A DNA stretch of 64,000 nucleotides from Pseudomonadota bacterium (GCA_023458055.1 JAEXAW010000016.1:124001-188000), one strand, 5' to 3'. Positions 50,472-59,796 are shown, counted from the first letter of the stretch. Notes: generated by a model not told the origin, from the letters alone. Numbers and translations: made by a program.

Positions 50472-52016
50472 ATGCGCTGGATGAACGTGATTGCACTTGC
50501 ATTGGCAGGAACGGCTTTGGCATCGGCCTCACCTGCGCTCGCCCAGAAAAAGGGCAAGGCCGAGGCGGCGAGCGAGGAGAAGAAAGACGCGCCCGAAAAG
50601 CCGATCCGCGCGCCGATGGTCTCGATCACCCAGCATCAGGGCACGTTCGGCGGCGTGGCGATGAATTACACGGCGACCGCTGGCGAAATTTTCCTCAAGG
50701 ACAAGGACGGCACGCCCAAGGCCGCGATTTTTTCGACGACCTATATGAAGCAGCCGCTCGATAGGTCGCGGCCCATCACCTTCCTGTTTAACGGCGGTCC
50801 GGGGTCGGGATCGCTGTGGCTTCACATGGGCGCATTCGGCCCCAAGCGCGTGGTCATCCCCGGCGATGGCCGCGATGACGGTGCGCCCCCTTATCCGATT
50901 GTCGATAACCCTTATGCGCTGCTCGACCAGACCGATCTGGTGTTCATTGACCCCGTCGGCACCGGCTTTTCGCGGGCGCTCGGCAAGACCGATCCCAAGG
51001 AATATTGGGGCGTGACGCAGGACGCCAAATCCATCGCGGAATTTATCCGCCTGTGGCTCGGCGAAAATGACCGTTGGAATTCGCCCAAATTCCTTGGCGG
51101 CGAAAGCTATGGCACCACCCGCTCGATCGCCGTCGCGCATGAACTGGAGTCGAGTTACAATGACGTGTCGTTGAACGGCATCCTCCTCATTTCGACCATT
51201 CTCGATTTTGCGATTGATGCCGAAGTGCCGGGCAATGAAATGCCCCATGTGATGAATTTGCCCAGCTACGCCGCGACCGCCTGGTATCATAAAAAGGTCG
51301 CCAATCCGCCTGCGACGGTTGCCGAATTTGCCGAGGCCGCGCGCCAATTTGCCGCTGGCCCCTATCTGGTGGCGCTCGCTAAGGGACAGAAATTGCAAGG
51401 TGCCGAACGCGCGAGCATCCGCAAGCAACTGGCCCGCTTTACCGGCCTTTCGGAAGACTATCTGGAGCGTGCCGATCTGCGCGTTGCGCCGGGTCGGTTT
51501 TATAAAGAATTGCTGCGCGATAAAGGGCTGGTGGTGGGTCGTCTCGACAGCCGCTATACCGGCAAGGATAGCGACAATGCAGGGGAAACGCCGGATAATG
51601 ACCCCAGCTTCTACGGGATTGACGGGGCCTATACGGCGGCGATGAACGCCTATGCGCGCGAAACGCTCAACTATCGCCCGGAAACCCAATATAATACGAT
51701 TGGCGGCGTGGGCGCGTGGGACTGGAAGGTCGGCAATGAACGCGGCGGCTACGGCTATTTGACCGTCGGCCAATATGTTGGGCCGTTGCTGCGCGAAAAT
51801 AGCGGACTCAAGATTTTCGTAGGCCAAGGCTGGTATGACCATGCGACGCCCTTCTTCGGCGCCGAATATGCGTTATCGCGCAGCGGCATCCCGCAGGACC
51901 GCATCGAATATCATTATTATGACGCGGGCCACATGATGTATGTGCGCGAGGCGGACCTCGCAAAACTGTCGGGCGATATCCGGGTGTTTATCCAGAATAG
52001 GAAGACGGGGCGGTAA
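50472..52016 (+). CDS. S10 serine carboxypeptidase-like protein, exported
   Basis: A 514-residue protein with signal peptide ending near SPALAQ, followed by a lysine/glutamate-rich stretch (KKGKAEAASEEKKDAPEKP). The alpha/beta-hydrolase domain has FLFNGGPGSGSLWLHMG (oxyanion region), S212 in GGESYGT, D456 in GWYDHATP and H487 in DAGHMMY, matching the S10 family triad. It removes C-terminal residues from peptides in the periplasm. Divergent from queF, with a GGAG ribosome-binding site; followed by a repeat element. Confidence 0.92.
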   Translation: MRWMNVIALALAGTALASASPALAQKKGKAEAASEEKKDAPEKPIRAPMVSITQHQGTFGGVAMNYTATAGEIFLKDKDGTPKAAIFSTTYMKQPLDRSRPITFLFNGGPGSGSLWLHMGAFGPKRVVIPGDGRDDGAPPYPIVDNPYALLDQTDLVFIDPVGTGFSRALGKTDPKEYWGVTQDAKSIAEFIRLWLGENDRWNSPKFLGGESYGTTRSIAVAHELESSYNDVSLNGILLISTILDFAIDAEVPGNEMPHVMNLPSYAATAWYHKKVANPPATVAEFAEAARQFAAGPYLVALAKGQKLQGAERASIRKQLARFTGLSEDYLERADLRVAPGRFYKELLRDKGLVVGRLDSRYTGKDSDNAGETPDNDPSFYGIDGAYTAAMNAYARETLNYRPETQYNTIGGVGAWDWKVGNERGGYGYLTVGQYVGPLLRENSGLKIFVGQGWYDHATPFFGAEYALSRSGIPQDRIEYHYYDAGHMMYVREADLAKLSGDIRVFIQNRKTGR

Positions 52017-52379
52017 GACGGCTCCTTGGAGGTAAAGGGTTGCGCCTTCCGCTCGCTGACGCTCGCGACCCCTCCACCATCCTTCGGATGGTCCCCCTCC
52101 CCATCGCCTGCGGCGACAGGGAGGAACTTTGTGTAGACGATCCTCCCTGTTTGCGCAGCAAATGGGGAGGTGGCAGCCCGCAGGGCTGACGGAGGGGTCG
52201 CGAGGCGTTAGCCGAGCGGCTCAACGCCGCTCCCACATGCTGCATCGCAATAAACATTGGTTGCGACTCTCCTGCGACCGTTCTAGGCTGATGCGTCGCT
52301 CCGCCAAAAGAGCGTAATAAAAAGACATTATTGTTCGCAAAAGACCGGCCCGCGGACGGCCGGGTAAAGGGAGATCAGG
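52017..52379. other. Intergenic region before sseA with element B
   Basis: About 360 bases: element B fills 52049-52219; the remaining 160 bases hold no reading frame I can support and must contain the sseA promoter, with a GGGAGATCAGG leader before the ATG. Confidence 0.55.
52049..52219. repeat. Element B, second copy
   Basis: Begins CCGCTCGCTGACGCTCG then CGACCCCTCCACC and ends GGAGGGGTCGCGAGGCG with CCGAGCGG, the same outer arms as 21558-21740. The inner blocks CCCTCCCCATCGCCTGCGGC and CAAATGGGGAGG match that copy almost base for base, while the loops between arms differ. Confidence 0.85.
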
Positions 52380-53222
52380 ATGGAAGCCCTCGTCACTACC
52401 GAATGGCTGGAGAATGAATTGGGGGCATCCGACCTCCGCATTGTCGATGCAACCAAATTGGCTCCCGACCTTGGCCGCAACGCGCGCGAGGAATATGAAG
52501 CGGGCCATATTCCAGGCGCGGTGTTCATGGATCTGGACGAACTCATCGACAGCAATAGCGACATTGAAAATATGGCCCCGCCGCCGGAAAAATTCGCCAG
52601 CCGGATGCAGACGCTGGGCTTGGGTGATGGCAGCCGCATCGTCCTTTATGATGACAGCCCGTGGCACACATCGGCGCGCGCATGGTGGCTCCTCACCTTG
52701 TTCGGCGCGCATGATGTCGCGATCCTCGATGGCGGCATCGCCAAATGGCGCGCCGAAGGCCGCCCGCTCGAAATGGGCAAGCATAGCCTGCGCCACCGCC
52801 ATTTCACCGTGTGGAAAGACAATAAGCTCGTCCGCACCAAGGAGCAGATGCTCGCCAACCTCGACAGCAAGGCCGAAGAGGTGGTCGATGCCCGCCCCGC
52901 CAAGCGCTTCACCGGCGAAGAGCGCGATCCGCGCCCCGGTATTGCACCCGGCCATATTCCGGGCTCGCGCAACGTGCCGCAGGACCAGATGTTCACCGAA
53001 GCTGGCGTGTGGAAGGATGAAGACGGCATCCGCGCAACCTTTGAAGGCGCAGGCGTTGATCTTGCAAAGCCGCTGGTTGCGACGTGCGGATCGGGCATCA
53101 CCGCTTGCGTCCTTGCCTTCGCCGCCAACCGCCTCGGCAAAAAGGACTGGTCGGTTTATGACGGCAGCTGGGCTGAATGGGGCAAAGATCCCGAAACGCC
53201 CAAGGCAACCGGCCCTGCCTGA
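52380..53222 (+). CDS. sseA: 3-mercaptopyruvate sulfurtransferase
   Basis: A 280-residue protein with two rhodanese domains. The second carries active-site Cys236 in ATCGSGITACV; the CGSGVT-type loop distinguishes mercaptopyruvate sulfurtransferase from thiosulfate sulfurtransferase. The first domain has LRIVDATKLAPDL and HIPGAVFMDLDELID. It moves sulfur from 3-mercaptopyruvate to acceptors. Its stop overlaps the metC start (TGATG), so the pair is translationally coupled. Confidence 0.94.
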   Translation: MEALVTTEWLENELGASDLRIVDATKLAPDLGRNAREEYEAGHIPGAVFMDLDELIDSNSDIENMAPPPEKFASRMQTLGLGDGSRIVLYDDSPWHTSARAWWLLTLFGAHDVAILDGGIAKWRAEGRPLEMGKHSLRHRHFTVWKDNKLVRTKEQMLANLDSKAEEVVDARPAKRFTGEERDPRPGIAPGHIPGSRNVPQDQMFTEAGVWKDEDGIRATFEGAGVDLAKPLVATCGSGITACVLAFAANRLGKKDWSVYDGSWAEWGKDPETPKATGPA

Positions 53223-54427
53223 TGGCCAAGAGTGGCGATGATAAAAAGCTGGCGTCCGATACTTTGCTCTGCGTCGGCGGGCGGCGGGCGGAATGGACCG
53301 GCCATCCCGACCTTGGCGGCGGGATCGTCAATCCGCCAGTGTGGCGCGCTTCGACCATCCTCTATGACAATATGGCGGACCTGAAGGCGCGTTCGCATAA
53401 TACCCATGACAAGCTTTACTATGGGCGGCGGGGCACGCCGACGGTATGGGCGCTCGCCGATGCGCTGACCGCTTTGGAGCCGGGCGCGGAAGGGACCTTG
53501 CTCTACGCTTCGGGCGTGCAGGCGATTACGGCGGGGCTGACCGCGCTCCTGAAGCCCGGCGATCATCTCCTCATGGTCGACAGCGCCTACCAGCCCACGC
53601 GCAGTTTTTGCGATGGCTATCTGAGCAGTATCGGGGTCGAGACGACCTATTATGATCCGCTGATCGGTGCCGGGATTGAAGCCTTATGCCGCGACAACAC
53701 CGCGCTCATTTTCCTCGAAAGCCCGGGCAGCCACAGTTTCGAGGTTCAGGATATTCCGGCGATGGTGAAGGTCGCGAAAGCGCGCGGTATCACCACCTTC
53801 CTCGACAATACCTGGGCGACGCCGCTCTTCTTTCCGGCACTCGCGCACGGGGTTGATGTGACCATGCTCGCCTGCACCAAATATGTGGTCGGGCATAGCG
53901 ATGTGATGCTGGGCTCGCTCACCACGCATAAGGGGTTGTGGCAGACCTTGCGCCGCTCGACCTATGAGTTCGGCCATAGCGTGAGCCCCGATGATTGCTA
54001 TCTCGCGCTCCGCGGCCTCAGGACCATGGGGGTGCGGCTCAAGCAACATCAGGAAGGCGCGCTCGCGGTGGCGCGGTGGCTGGAGGCGCAGCCTTGGGTG
54101 AGCAAAATGCTCCATCCGGCTTTTCCTGATTGCCCCGGCCATGCGTTTTGGCAGCGCGATTTCTCCGGCTCCAGCGGCCTCTTCTCCTTCGGCCTCAAAG
54201 GCGCAAGCGACGCCCAGCGCGACGCCTTCATCGACGCGCTCACCTTGTTCGGCTTGGGCTATAGCTGGGGCGGTTATGAAAGCATGGTCGTGCCAAGCGA
54301 CGTCGCAAATTTGCGCACCGCGACGCAGTGGAACGAAACCGACCCGTTCGTGCGCCTCCATATCGGATTGGAAGACCCGGCGGATCTGATCGCCGATCTG
54401 GACGCGGCGGCGAGGGCGGCGCTTTGA
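53222..54427 (+). CDS. metC: Cystathionine beta-lyase
   Basis: The ATG at 53222 overlaps the sseA stop and is preferred to an upstream in-frame codon inside sseA. 401 residues of the Cys/Met-metabolism PLP family. The Schiff-base lysine is K220 (ACTKYVVGHSDVMLG), with TLLYASGVQAITAGL (phosphate-binding) and SPDDCYLALRGLRTMGVRL downstream. The YSWGGYESM stretch near the C-terminus is typical of cystathionine beta-lyase. It should split cystathionine to homocysteine, pyruvate and ammonia; related beta-lyase activity on other cysteine conjugates is possible. Confidence 0.92.
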   Translation: MAKSGDDKKLASDTLLCVGGRRAEWTGHPDLGGGIVNPPVWRASTILYDNMADLKARSHNTHDKLYYGRRGTPTVWALADALTALEPGAEGTLLYASGVQAITAGLTALLKPGDHLLMVDSAYQPTRSFCDGYLSSIGVETTYYDPLIGAGIEALCRDNTALIFLESPGSHSFEVQDIPAMVKVAKARGITTFLDNTWATPLFFPALAHGVDVTMLACTKYVVGHSDVMLGSLTTHKGLWQTLRRSTYEFGHSVSPDDCYLALRGLRTMGVRLKQHQEGALAVARWLEAQPWVSKMLHPAFPDCPGHAFWQRDFSGSSGLFSFGLKGASDAQRDAFIDALTLFGLGYSWGGYESMVVPSDVANLRTATQWNETDPFVRLHIGLEDPADLIADLDAAARAAL

Positions 54428-54721
54428 CCCGGATTGTGCTCCTGCGCAGGCAAGAGTTCAAGGCAGCATAAAGGAACATAACACTGGGTCCGTGCCTTCG
54501 CACGGACACAAAGTCGCAAAGCGGGGCGAATCATTTTTTGTGGAACCAATCCGCTCGCCGCTGGTTTATTTGGTGTTGATACAGTGATGAAACGTCCCAA
54601 TCGGACTATCAACTTTGTTCAACAATGAATGTCCGATTTGATCCGTCAAAAGATTGATCGGCATTTTGAAGCCCCGCCATGGAAACGTGGCGGGGCTTAC
54701 TGATTCCGTCAGTCCTTAAAG
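54428..54721. other. Intergenic region with two hairpins and possible mini-ORFs
   Basis: After metC comes an 8-bp hairpin, GTCCGTGC-CTTC-GCACGGAC (54488-54507), without a T-run. At 54542, GGAAC-N16-GGTT resembles the alphaproteobacterial general-stress (EcfG) promoter consensus GGAAC-N16/17-CGTT with one mismatch. Downstream are two abutting tiny frames, 13 codons at 54587-54628 and 24 codons at 54629-54703 (MSDLIRQKIDRHFEAPPWKR...). A second hairpin lies at about 54673-54699 (GCCCCGCCA with TGGCGGGGC). No family or clear ribosome-binding site supports the mini-ORFs. Confidence 0.35.
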
Positions 54722-55210
54722 TCAGAGCGGGCGGTACATCACCAGCGCATCGACTAACCCTTGCTTCGGATGCTCGAACGCCTCCGGCAGCCGTCCGACA
54801 ATCTCGAAGCCCATTTTCTGCCATAGGCTGACGGCGCGGGCGTTGGTGCTGACGACGAAATTATATTGCATCGCGCGAAAGCCTCGCTTGCGGGCTTCAT
54901 CGAGTGAGTGCGCGCACATGGTTTTTGCAACGCCGCGCCCTGAGGCGACAGCGCTCACCATATAGCCGCAATTGGCGACATGCGCGCCGCCGCCTTGCTG
55001 ATTGGCTTTGAGATAATAGGTGCCGAGGATCGCGCCGTCCTCTTCGTCTTCGGCGACAAAGGTCACTTTATCCGCACCCGTCCAATAGCCAAGCGCATCG
55101 GCTTCGCTCATGGTGCGGTCAAGCGCATAGGTTTCGCCCGCCCGGATGACAGGGCCGATGATCGCCCAAATGGCAGCAGCATCGTCAGGTCGGGCGGGGC
55201 GGATGTTCAT
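54722..55210 (-). CDS. GNAT family N-acetyltransferase
   Basis: A 162-residue GNAT protein. NIRPARPDDAAAIWAIIGPVIRAGETYALDR opens the fold; the acetyl-CoA-binding region is NCGYMVSAVASGRGVAKTMCAHSLDEARKRGF (around 85-118), where the usual Q/R-x-x-G-x-G/A is represented by SGRGVA. YNFVVSTNARAVSLWQKMGFEIVGRLP is the typical C-terminal half. The substrate cannot be predicted, although relatives include amino-acid-like and phosphinothricin-type acetyltransferases. No clear ribosome-binding site. Confidence 0.85.
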   Translation of the reverse strand: MNIRPARPDDAAAIWAIIGPVIRAGETYALDRTMSEADALGYWTGADKVTFVAEDEEDGAILGTYYLKANQQGGGAHVANCGYMVSAVASGRGVAKTMCAHSLDEARKRGFRAMQYNFVVSTNARAVSLWQKMGFEIVGRLPEAFEHPKQGLVDALVMYRPL

Positions 55211-55233
55211 GGGCTACACGCTTTTTCTAACAT

Positions 55234-55288
55234 CCGTAGTCCTGAGCTCGTCGAAAGGGCGTCTATCCTTTAGGCTCAGGACTACGGG
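55234..55288. repeat. Inverted repeat of the TAGTCCTGAGC type
   Basis: CCGTAGTCCTGAGC is mirrored by GCTCAGGACTACGG, with CTCGTCGAAAGGGCG between them. It sits between ppa and the GNAT gene on the minus strand and could double as a 3' hairpin for ppa. Similar short palindromes are scattered in many sphingomonad genomes. Confidence 0.7.
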
Positions 55289-55294
55289 GTTTAT

Positions 55295-55840
55295 TTAAGC
55301 CTTCGCTTCTTTATCCTTCTTCGCGTCTTCAATCGCCTGGACCAGCACGGCCTTGGCGTCGTCGGGGCCGCCCCATTTGCCCACGCGGACCCATTTTTCG
55401 GGTTCGAGGTCTTTGTAATGGGTGAAGAAATGCTCGATCTGCTGCATCACGATCTCGGGCAAATCGGTGCCGCCTTCGATCTTGCGGTAATAAGGGAAGG
55501 TCGCATCGACCGGCACGCAGAGCAATTTTTCATCGCCGCCATGTTCGTCTTCGAGGTGCAACACAGCGATAGGCCGGGCGCGCACGACGCAGCCGGGGAT
55601 GAACGGCGTGCGCGAGATGACGAGGGCATCGAGCGGGTCGCCATCGGGTGAAAGCGTGTGCGGAATGAACCCGTAATTGGCCGGATAGCGCATCGGCGTG
55701 TGCAGGATGCGGTCGACAAACAGGGCGCCCGATTCTTTGTCAAATTCATATTTGACCGGCTCGCCGCCTGCGGGCACTTCGATGATGACATTGATGCTTT
55801 CCGGCGGATTGTCACCGGTGGGGATTTTGCTGATATCCAT
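55295..55840 (-). CDS. ppa: Inorganic pyrophosphatase
   Basis: A 181-residue soluble family I enzyme. The metal-binding signature DGDPLD is intact (SPDGDPLDALVI, about residues 64-75). INVIIEVPAGGEPVKYEFDKESGALFVDR with the conserved Glu and Lys precedes it, and EDEHGGDEKLLCVP follows. It hydrolyses pyrophosphate in the cytosol, pulling biosynthetic reactions forward. Single-gene unit with its own 3' inverted repeat. Confidence 0.97.
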   Translation of the reverse strand: MDISKIPTGDNPPESINVIIEVPAGGEPVKYEFDKESGALFVDRILHTPMRYPANYGFIPHTLSPDGDPLDALVISRTPFIPGCVVRARPIAVLHLEDEHGGDEKLLCVPVDATFPYYRKIEGGTDLPEIVMQQIEHFFTHYKDLEPEKWVRVGKWGGPDDAKAVLVQAIEDAKKDKEAKA

Positions 55841-55893
55841 GGGTTTTGCTTCATTCCTGTAGAGGTTGACCGCACACGCCTCTTGCCGGGCGG

Positions 55894-57816
55894 TTACGGG
55901 GTTTTCGGCGCGAGCAGGTGATCAAGCCCGCTCTCTCCCCCTCCTATTTTTTCCAGCGCCGGATAGCGCAATCCGCCCGCATAAGCGATATCCAATGTGT
56001 CATAATAATCGCCTTTTTTGACAATCAGGCGGATCGGGGTCTTGGTGCCCTTGGCGGCGGTGATCGCGTCCTTCAGCGCATCCTTCGAGTAAGCGCGCGG
56101 GCCGACCGCGACAATCTGTGTCCCCGTGGTGATGCCATTGTTGAAGGCGATGCCATCCCACATCACGCTGGTGACTTTGCCATCCTTGTTGATGCCCATG
56201 CCGAGCGAATAGCTGAGGTCAAGATTGGCCTCTTCCACCGATTTCAGATACTCGCTCTGCTTGTCGGTATAGATGAGCCGATAGCCATTATTGGTGAGGC
56301 CATTGAGGTTCAGCACCGGCGCAGGCTTGTTGACGCGCGTGTCAAGGAAGCTTGCCCAATCATAAGGCACGGTCTGGTTGAGCGCGGTCACAATATCGCC
56401 GAACACAAACGGCTTGACCTTATAGTCGCCGGGCGTGCCGCCGTAGAAGATTTTGAGGAAATCATCGATCGACTTTTTGCCCTTTGATTGCGCGCGGATG
56501 ACGCTATCGGTTTCGAGCCAGATCATCAGCCCTTCATTATAATAATCTTCCGACCGCTGCATTGACACCCAGCCTTTGGGGCGGCGGGCGGAGATGATCG
56601 GGTCATGCGTCGTATCTTCCAGCGCGCGCCAGTCGCGGCCCTTGCGTTCCGCCAGATTGGCGGCGATGGCGGCGAGCGCGTCCAATGTCTGCTGCTTGGT
56701 GAACAGCCCCGACCGCGCGCCCAGCACGTAGCCCATAAACTGGTCGATGCCTTCATAGGCCCAAAGGAGATTATTCTGCATCGGCGTGCGGAAATCGGGG
56801 GTCGCAAGCCCTGCCGGACGGCGATATTTGCCGGCCCAGCTATGGCTATATTCATGCGGCAACAGGTTGCGCCGACCGGGGCCTTTGTCCCATTCCAGGA
56901 AATAGCCGGGGTTGACCCCATTTTCGGAAGAGCGGTGATGTTCGAGGCCGATTGAGCTCATCTCGTCGGTGAGCGCGGTCAATAGTTCATAGCGGTCGAA
57001 ATGCTCCATCCCGAATGCGGCCTTGGCTTCGGCGACGAGCTTGGCATGTTTGGCAATCTGGTCGGGCTTGGCGGCCAGGTCTTTGGCTTCGTCAGCAAAC
57101 CAGTTGGCGTTGACGGTTGGCGACAATTTATCCTGACGATAATATTTGCCCGCAAAGATCGGGCTATCGACCAGCGTATCATAATCGGTGCGTTCATAAA
57201 CATGGGTGTCTCCGCGCTTGGTCGCCTTGAGCGCGCCCGCCTGAGTCCAGCCCGCCGGATATTTGACCTCCATATCGACCGGAATCTGGGCGGTATAATA
57301 GCCCGCCGGATAGAAGGACACGCTGTTCGGCTGGAGGTTGAGCATGGCGGGGGTCATCACCACGCGGCCCTGATCCGTTTCGGTGGCCGATGCGAATTGA
57401 AAACGCGCGACGATGTTTTTCGCGCCTTCCGGCACCTTGATGTGGAAGGCAAAGACGTCGAGGCTGTCGCGGGTCCAGTTGACCGGCTTGCCATCGACCG
57501 TGAACTTGATGCCGACCACCTTTTCAATCTGCCCGCGCGGCGCATGGTTGCCGGGGAGCCAGGCGGGATAGAGCAGGGTCACATCCCCCGTCTTGGCCAC
57601 CGGGATAGTCTGTTCGACCGAGAAAATCTTGCGCTGAAGGTCGGTTGCATCGACCTTCAGCTTCATCACGCCGGGATAGGGGATATTTTGCGGCGCTGGG
57701 GTATTATGGCCGGTCGCTTCAGGATAAGCGAACGTCGCGGCGCTGTCTTGCGCGAGCGCGGGAACGGCAGTGAGGGCGGTGAATGCGAACAAGGCGGGCA
57801 ATAAAAGCTTCTGCAT
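55894..57816 (-). CDS. M61 family glycyl aminopeptidase-like metallopeptidase
   Basis: The ATG at 57816 follows GGAGAG and starts a proper signal peptide (MQKLLLPALFAFTALTAVPALAQ), so it is chosen over the upstream in-frame codon at 57846. About 640 residues: an N-terminal beta domain, the zinc motif H321-E-Y-S-H325 (LLPHEYSHSWAGKYRRP) followed by YEGIDQFMGYVLGARSG with the third ligand Glu, and a C-terminal PDZ-like domain (SLGMGINKDGKVTSVMWDGIAF). It likely trims peptides with N-terminal Gly or Ala in the periplasm. Lies 26 bases downstream of the DUF1345 gene. Confidence 0.92.
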   Translation of the reverse strand: MQKLLLPALFAFTALTAVPALAQDSAATFAYPEATGHNTPAPQNIPYPGVMKLKVDATDLQRKIFSVEQTIPVAKTGDVTLLYPAWLPGNHAPRGQIEKVVGIKFTVDGKPVNWTRDSLDVFAFHIKVPEGAKNIVARFQFASATETDQGRVVMTPAMLNLQPNSVSFYPAGYYTAQIPVDMEVKYPAGWTQAGALKATKRGDTHVYERTDYDTLVDSPIFAGKYYRQDKLSPTVNANWFADEAKDLAAKPDQIAKHAKLVAEAKAAFGMEHFDRYELLTALTDEMSSIGLEHHRSSENGVNPGYFLEWDKGPGRRNLLPHEYSHSWAGKYRRPAGLATPDFRTPMQNNLLWAYEGIDQFMGYVLGARSGLFTKQQTLDALAAIAANLAERKGRDWRALEDTTHDPIISARRPKGWVSMQRSEDYYNEGLMIWLETDSVIRAQSKGKKSIDDFLKIFYGGTPGDYKVKPFVFGDIVTALNQTVPYDWASFLDTRVNKPAPVLNLNGLTNNGYRLIYTDKQSEYLKSVEEANLDLSYSLGMGINKDGKVTSVMWDGIAFNNGITTGTQIVAVGPRAYSKDALKDAITAAKGTKTPIRLIVKKGDYYDTLDIAYAGGLRYPALEKIGGGESGLDHLLAPKTP

Positions 57817-57842
57817 TTTCTCTCCGGTTATGCTGCGGACAG

Positions 57843-58490
57843 TCATTTGGCGCTGCCCAATATGTTAATCGTGAAGGCGAGGACGCCCATGTTGAAGATA
57901 AACGCCGCAAGGCTGTGCCAGGTTGCAACCCTGCGCATATGCTGGCCGCTGATCTCGACGTCTGATGTCTGGAATGTCATCCCCAGCGTATAGGCGAAAT
58001 AGATGAAATCCCAATAATCGGGATGTTTGGTATCGGGAAAATCGAGGCCGCCGCGATCCCCCGGTTTGCCGTCGGCGGCATAATAAAGATGGGCGTAATG
58101 AAAAGCGAACACCGTGTTGGCAAACAGCCAGCACATAAGGAGCGTTGCGACCACTAAAATGAGCGATCCCGGCGAACGGTTGGTGCCGCTCATCAGTTCG
58201 ATCACCACCGCGCCGAACACTACCCCGCTGACGATCAGCGTGATGATGAGGACGAGCACCCGGTTGGCATCATTATCGGCAGCATGCTGGCGCATCCGCG
58301 CGAGGGTTGCACGTTTGAGCAGCGGCCACATCGACAACAGGAACACCCCCGCTGCGATATCAAAAGCAATCAGCGCGCTATGGGCAAAGGGCATGGCCTG
58401 TGCGCGCCACAGGGTCACAACCCCGAGTGCGAACAAAATGATGAAGAGTAAAAAGCGCGGGGGCGCGATATTCTTGCCCAATGGTTTCAC
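57843..58490 (-). CDS. DUF1345 membrane protein
   Basis: A 215-residue protein with five or six membrane helices, the last ending in FNMGVLAFTINILGSAK. The HYAHLYYAADGKPGDRGGLDFPDTKHPDYWDFIYFAYTLGMTFQTSDVEI stretch (about 130-178) is the most conserved part of DUF1345, a loop and helix resembling the ion-channel pore region. A transport role is suspected for the family but not shown. Probably co-transcribed with the M61 peptidase; divergent from hisS. Confidence 0.85.
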   Translation of the reverse strand: MKPLGKNIAPPRFLLFIILFALGVVTLWRAQAMPFAHSALIAFDIAAGVFLLSMWPLLKRATLARMRQHAADNDANRVLVLIITLIVSGVVFGAVVIELMSGTNRSPGSLILVVATLLMCWLFANTVFAFHYAHLYYAADGKPGDRGGLDFPDTKHPDYWDFIYFAYTLGMTFQTSDVEISGQHMRRVATWHSLAAFIFNMGVLAFTINILGSAK

Positions 58491-58580
58491 ACCTAATATC
58501 CCGCCCTCATTTGGTCGTCATTGTCGTGCATTTACGAACCCTAGCCATATCTAGCGAATTACACTAGAGGCGCGAACATT

Positions 58581-59774
58581 ATGGCCAAGATTCAGACCCC
58601 GCAAGCGGTGCGCGGCACCCAGGATATTTTCGGCGAAGCGCAGGAGCGGTTTCAGCATGTGGTTGAAACTTTCAACCGCGTACGCCGCCTTTATGGCTTC
58701 AAGGGCGTCGAAATGCCGGTGATCGAGCCGACCGCCGTGTTCGCACGCTCGCTCGGTGAAACGACCGATATTGTGTCGAAAGAAATGTACACGTTTGAGG
58801 ATCGCGGCGGGGATTCGATCACCTTGCGCCCGGAATTCACGGCCGGGTTGGCGCGCGCCTATATTACCAATGGTTGGCAGCAATATGCCCCGCTGAAGCT
58901 TTCAACCTATGGACCGTTATTCCGCTATGAACGCCCGCAAAAGGGTCGCTATCGCCAGTTCCACCAGATTGACGCCGAGATTATCGGCGCGGCGGAACCG
59001 GCGGCGGATGTTGAATTGCTGGTGATGGCCGACCAGCTGCTCAAGGAATTGGGTATCGGCCAGCATATCCGGTTGCTGCTCAACACCCTCGGTGATGCAG
59101 AAAGCCGCGATGCGTGGCGCGCCGGGTTGGTGGCGCATTTCGCGGCGCATAAGGATGAGCTTTCGGAAGACAGTATCGACCGGCTGGAACGTAACCCGCT
59201 GCGTATCCTTGACAGCAAGGACCCGCGCGACATTCCGGTCGCCAAGGCCGCCCCTGATATTGACGCGTTCCTCACCGATGAGGCGCGCGCCTATTTTGAT
59301 GCGGTGACCGCAGGGCTGGATGCCGCGGGCGTCCAGTGGGAACGCGACCCGAGATTGGTGCGCGGCATCGACTATTACCGCCACACCGCGTTCGAATTTG
59401 TCACCGACCAGCTGGGCGCGCAAGGGACGGTGCTGGGTGGCGGTCGCTATGACGGGTTGATCGAGGCGTTGGGTGGTCCCCCCACCCCGGCGGTTGGCTG
59501 GGCAGCGGGGATTGAGCGGCTGGCGATGTTGATTGATGCGCCGATGGGGGCCGCGCTGGATGTGGTTGTTGTCGTCGAAAATGACGCGGCCTTGGCCGAA
59601 GGTATTGCCGAAGTGTCGCGCTTGCGTCGTGAAGGCAAAGCCGCCGAACTGGTCGCCAGCGGATCACCCAAGAAGCGGTTTGACAAGGCCGCCAAAATGG
59701 GCGCGCCTTTGCTGGTGATATTCGATGTGCAGGATGGCAGTGTCGTGTCGCGGCAACGCGAGGTGAAGCGGTGA
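58581..59774 (+). CDS. hisS: Histidyl-tRNA synthetase
   Basis: A 397-residue class II synthetase, a little shorter than the 410-430 usual. Motif 2 reads FRYERPQKGRYRQFHQIDAEIIG, the histidine-binding LVRGIDYYRHTAFEF follows at about 260, and motif 3 lies in GGGRYDGLIEALGGPPTPAVGWAAGIERL. The anticodon-binding domain is complete, ending SVVSRQREVKR. It charges tRNA-His. It is followed at 22 bases by an inverted repeat and then prfA. Confidence 0.97.
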   Translation: MAKIQTPQAVRGTQDIFGEAQERFQHVVETFNRVRRLYGFKGVEMPVIEPTAVFARSLGETTDIVSKEMYTFEDRGGDSITLRPEFTAGLARAYITNGWQQYAPLKLSTYGPLFRYERPQKGRYRQFHQIDAEIIGAAEPAADVELLVMADQLLKELGIGQHIRLLLNTLGDAESRDAWRAGLVAHFAAHKDELSEDSIDRLERNPLRILDSKDPRDIPVAKAAPDIDAFLTDEARAYFDAVTAGLDAAGVQWERDPRLVRGIDYYRHTAFEFVTDQLGAQGTVLGGGRYDGLIEALGGPPTPAVGWAAGIERLAMLIDAPMGAALDVVVVVENDAALAEGIAEVSRLRREGKAAELVASGSPKKRFDKAAKMGAPLLVIFDVQDGSVVSRQREVKR

Positions 59775-59796
59775 GTGTGGTTGAGGGTTGGCTAAG

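Noticed and set aside
58581..59774. Truncation or frameshift of hisS because of its short length
   Set aside because: All three class II motifs and a complete anticodon domain are visible and the reading frame is uninterrupted; the gene is simply compact.
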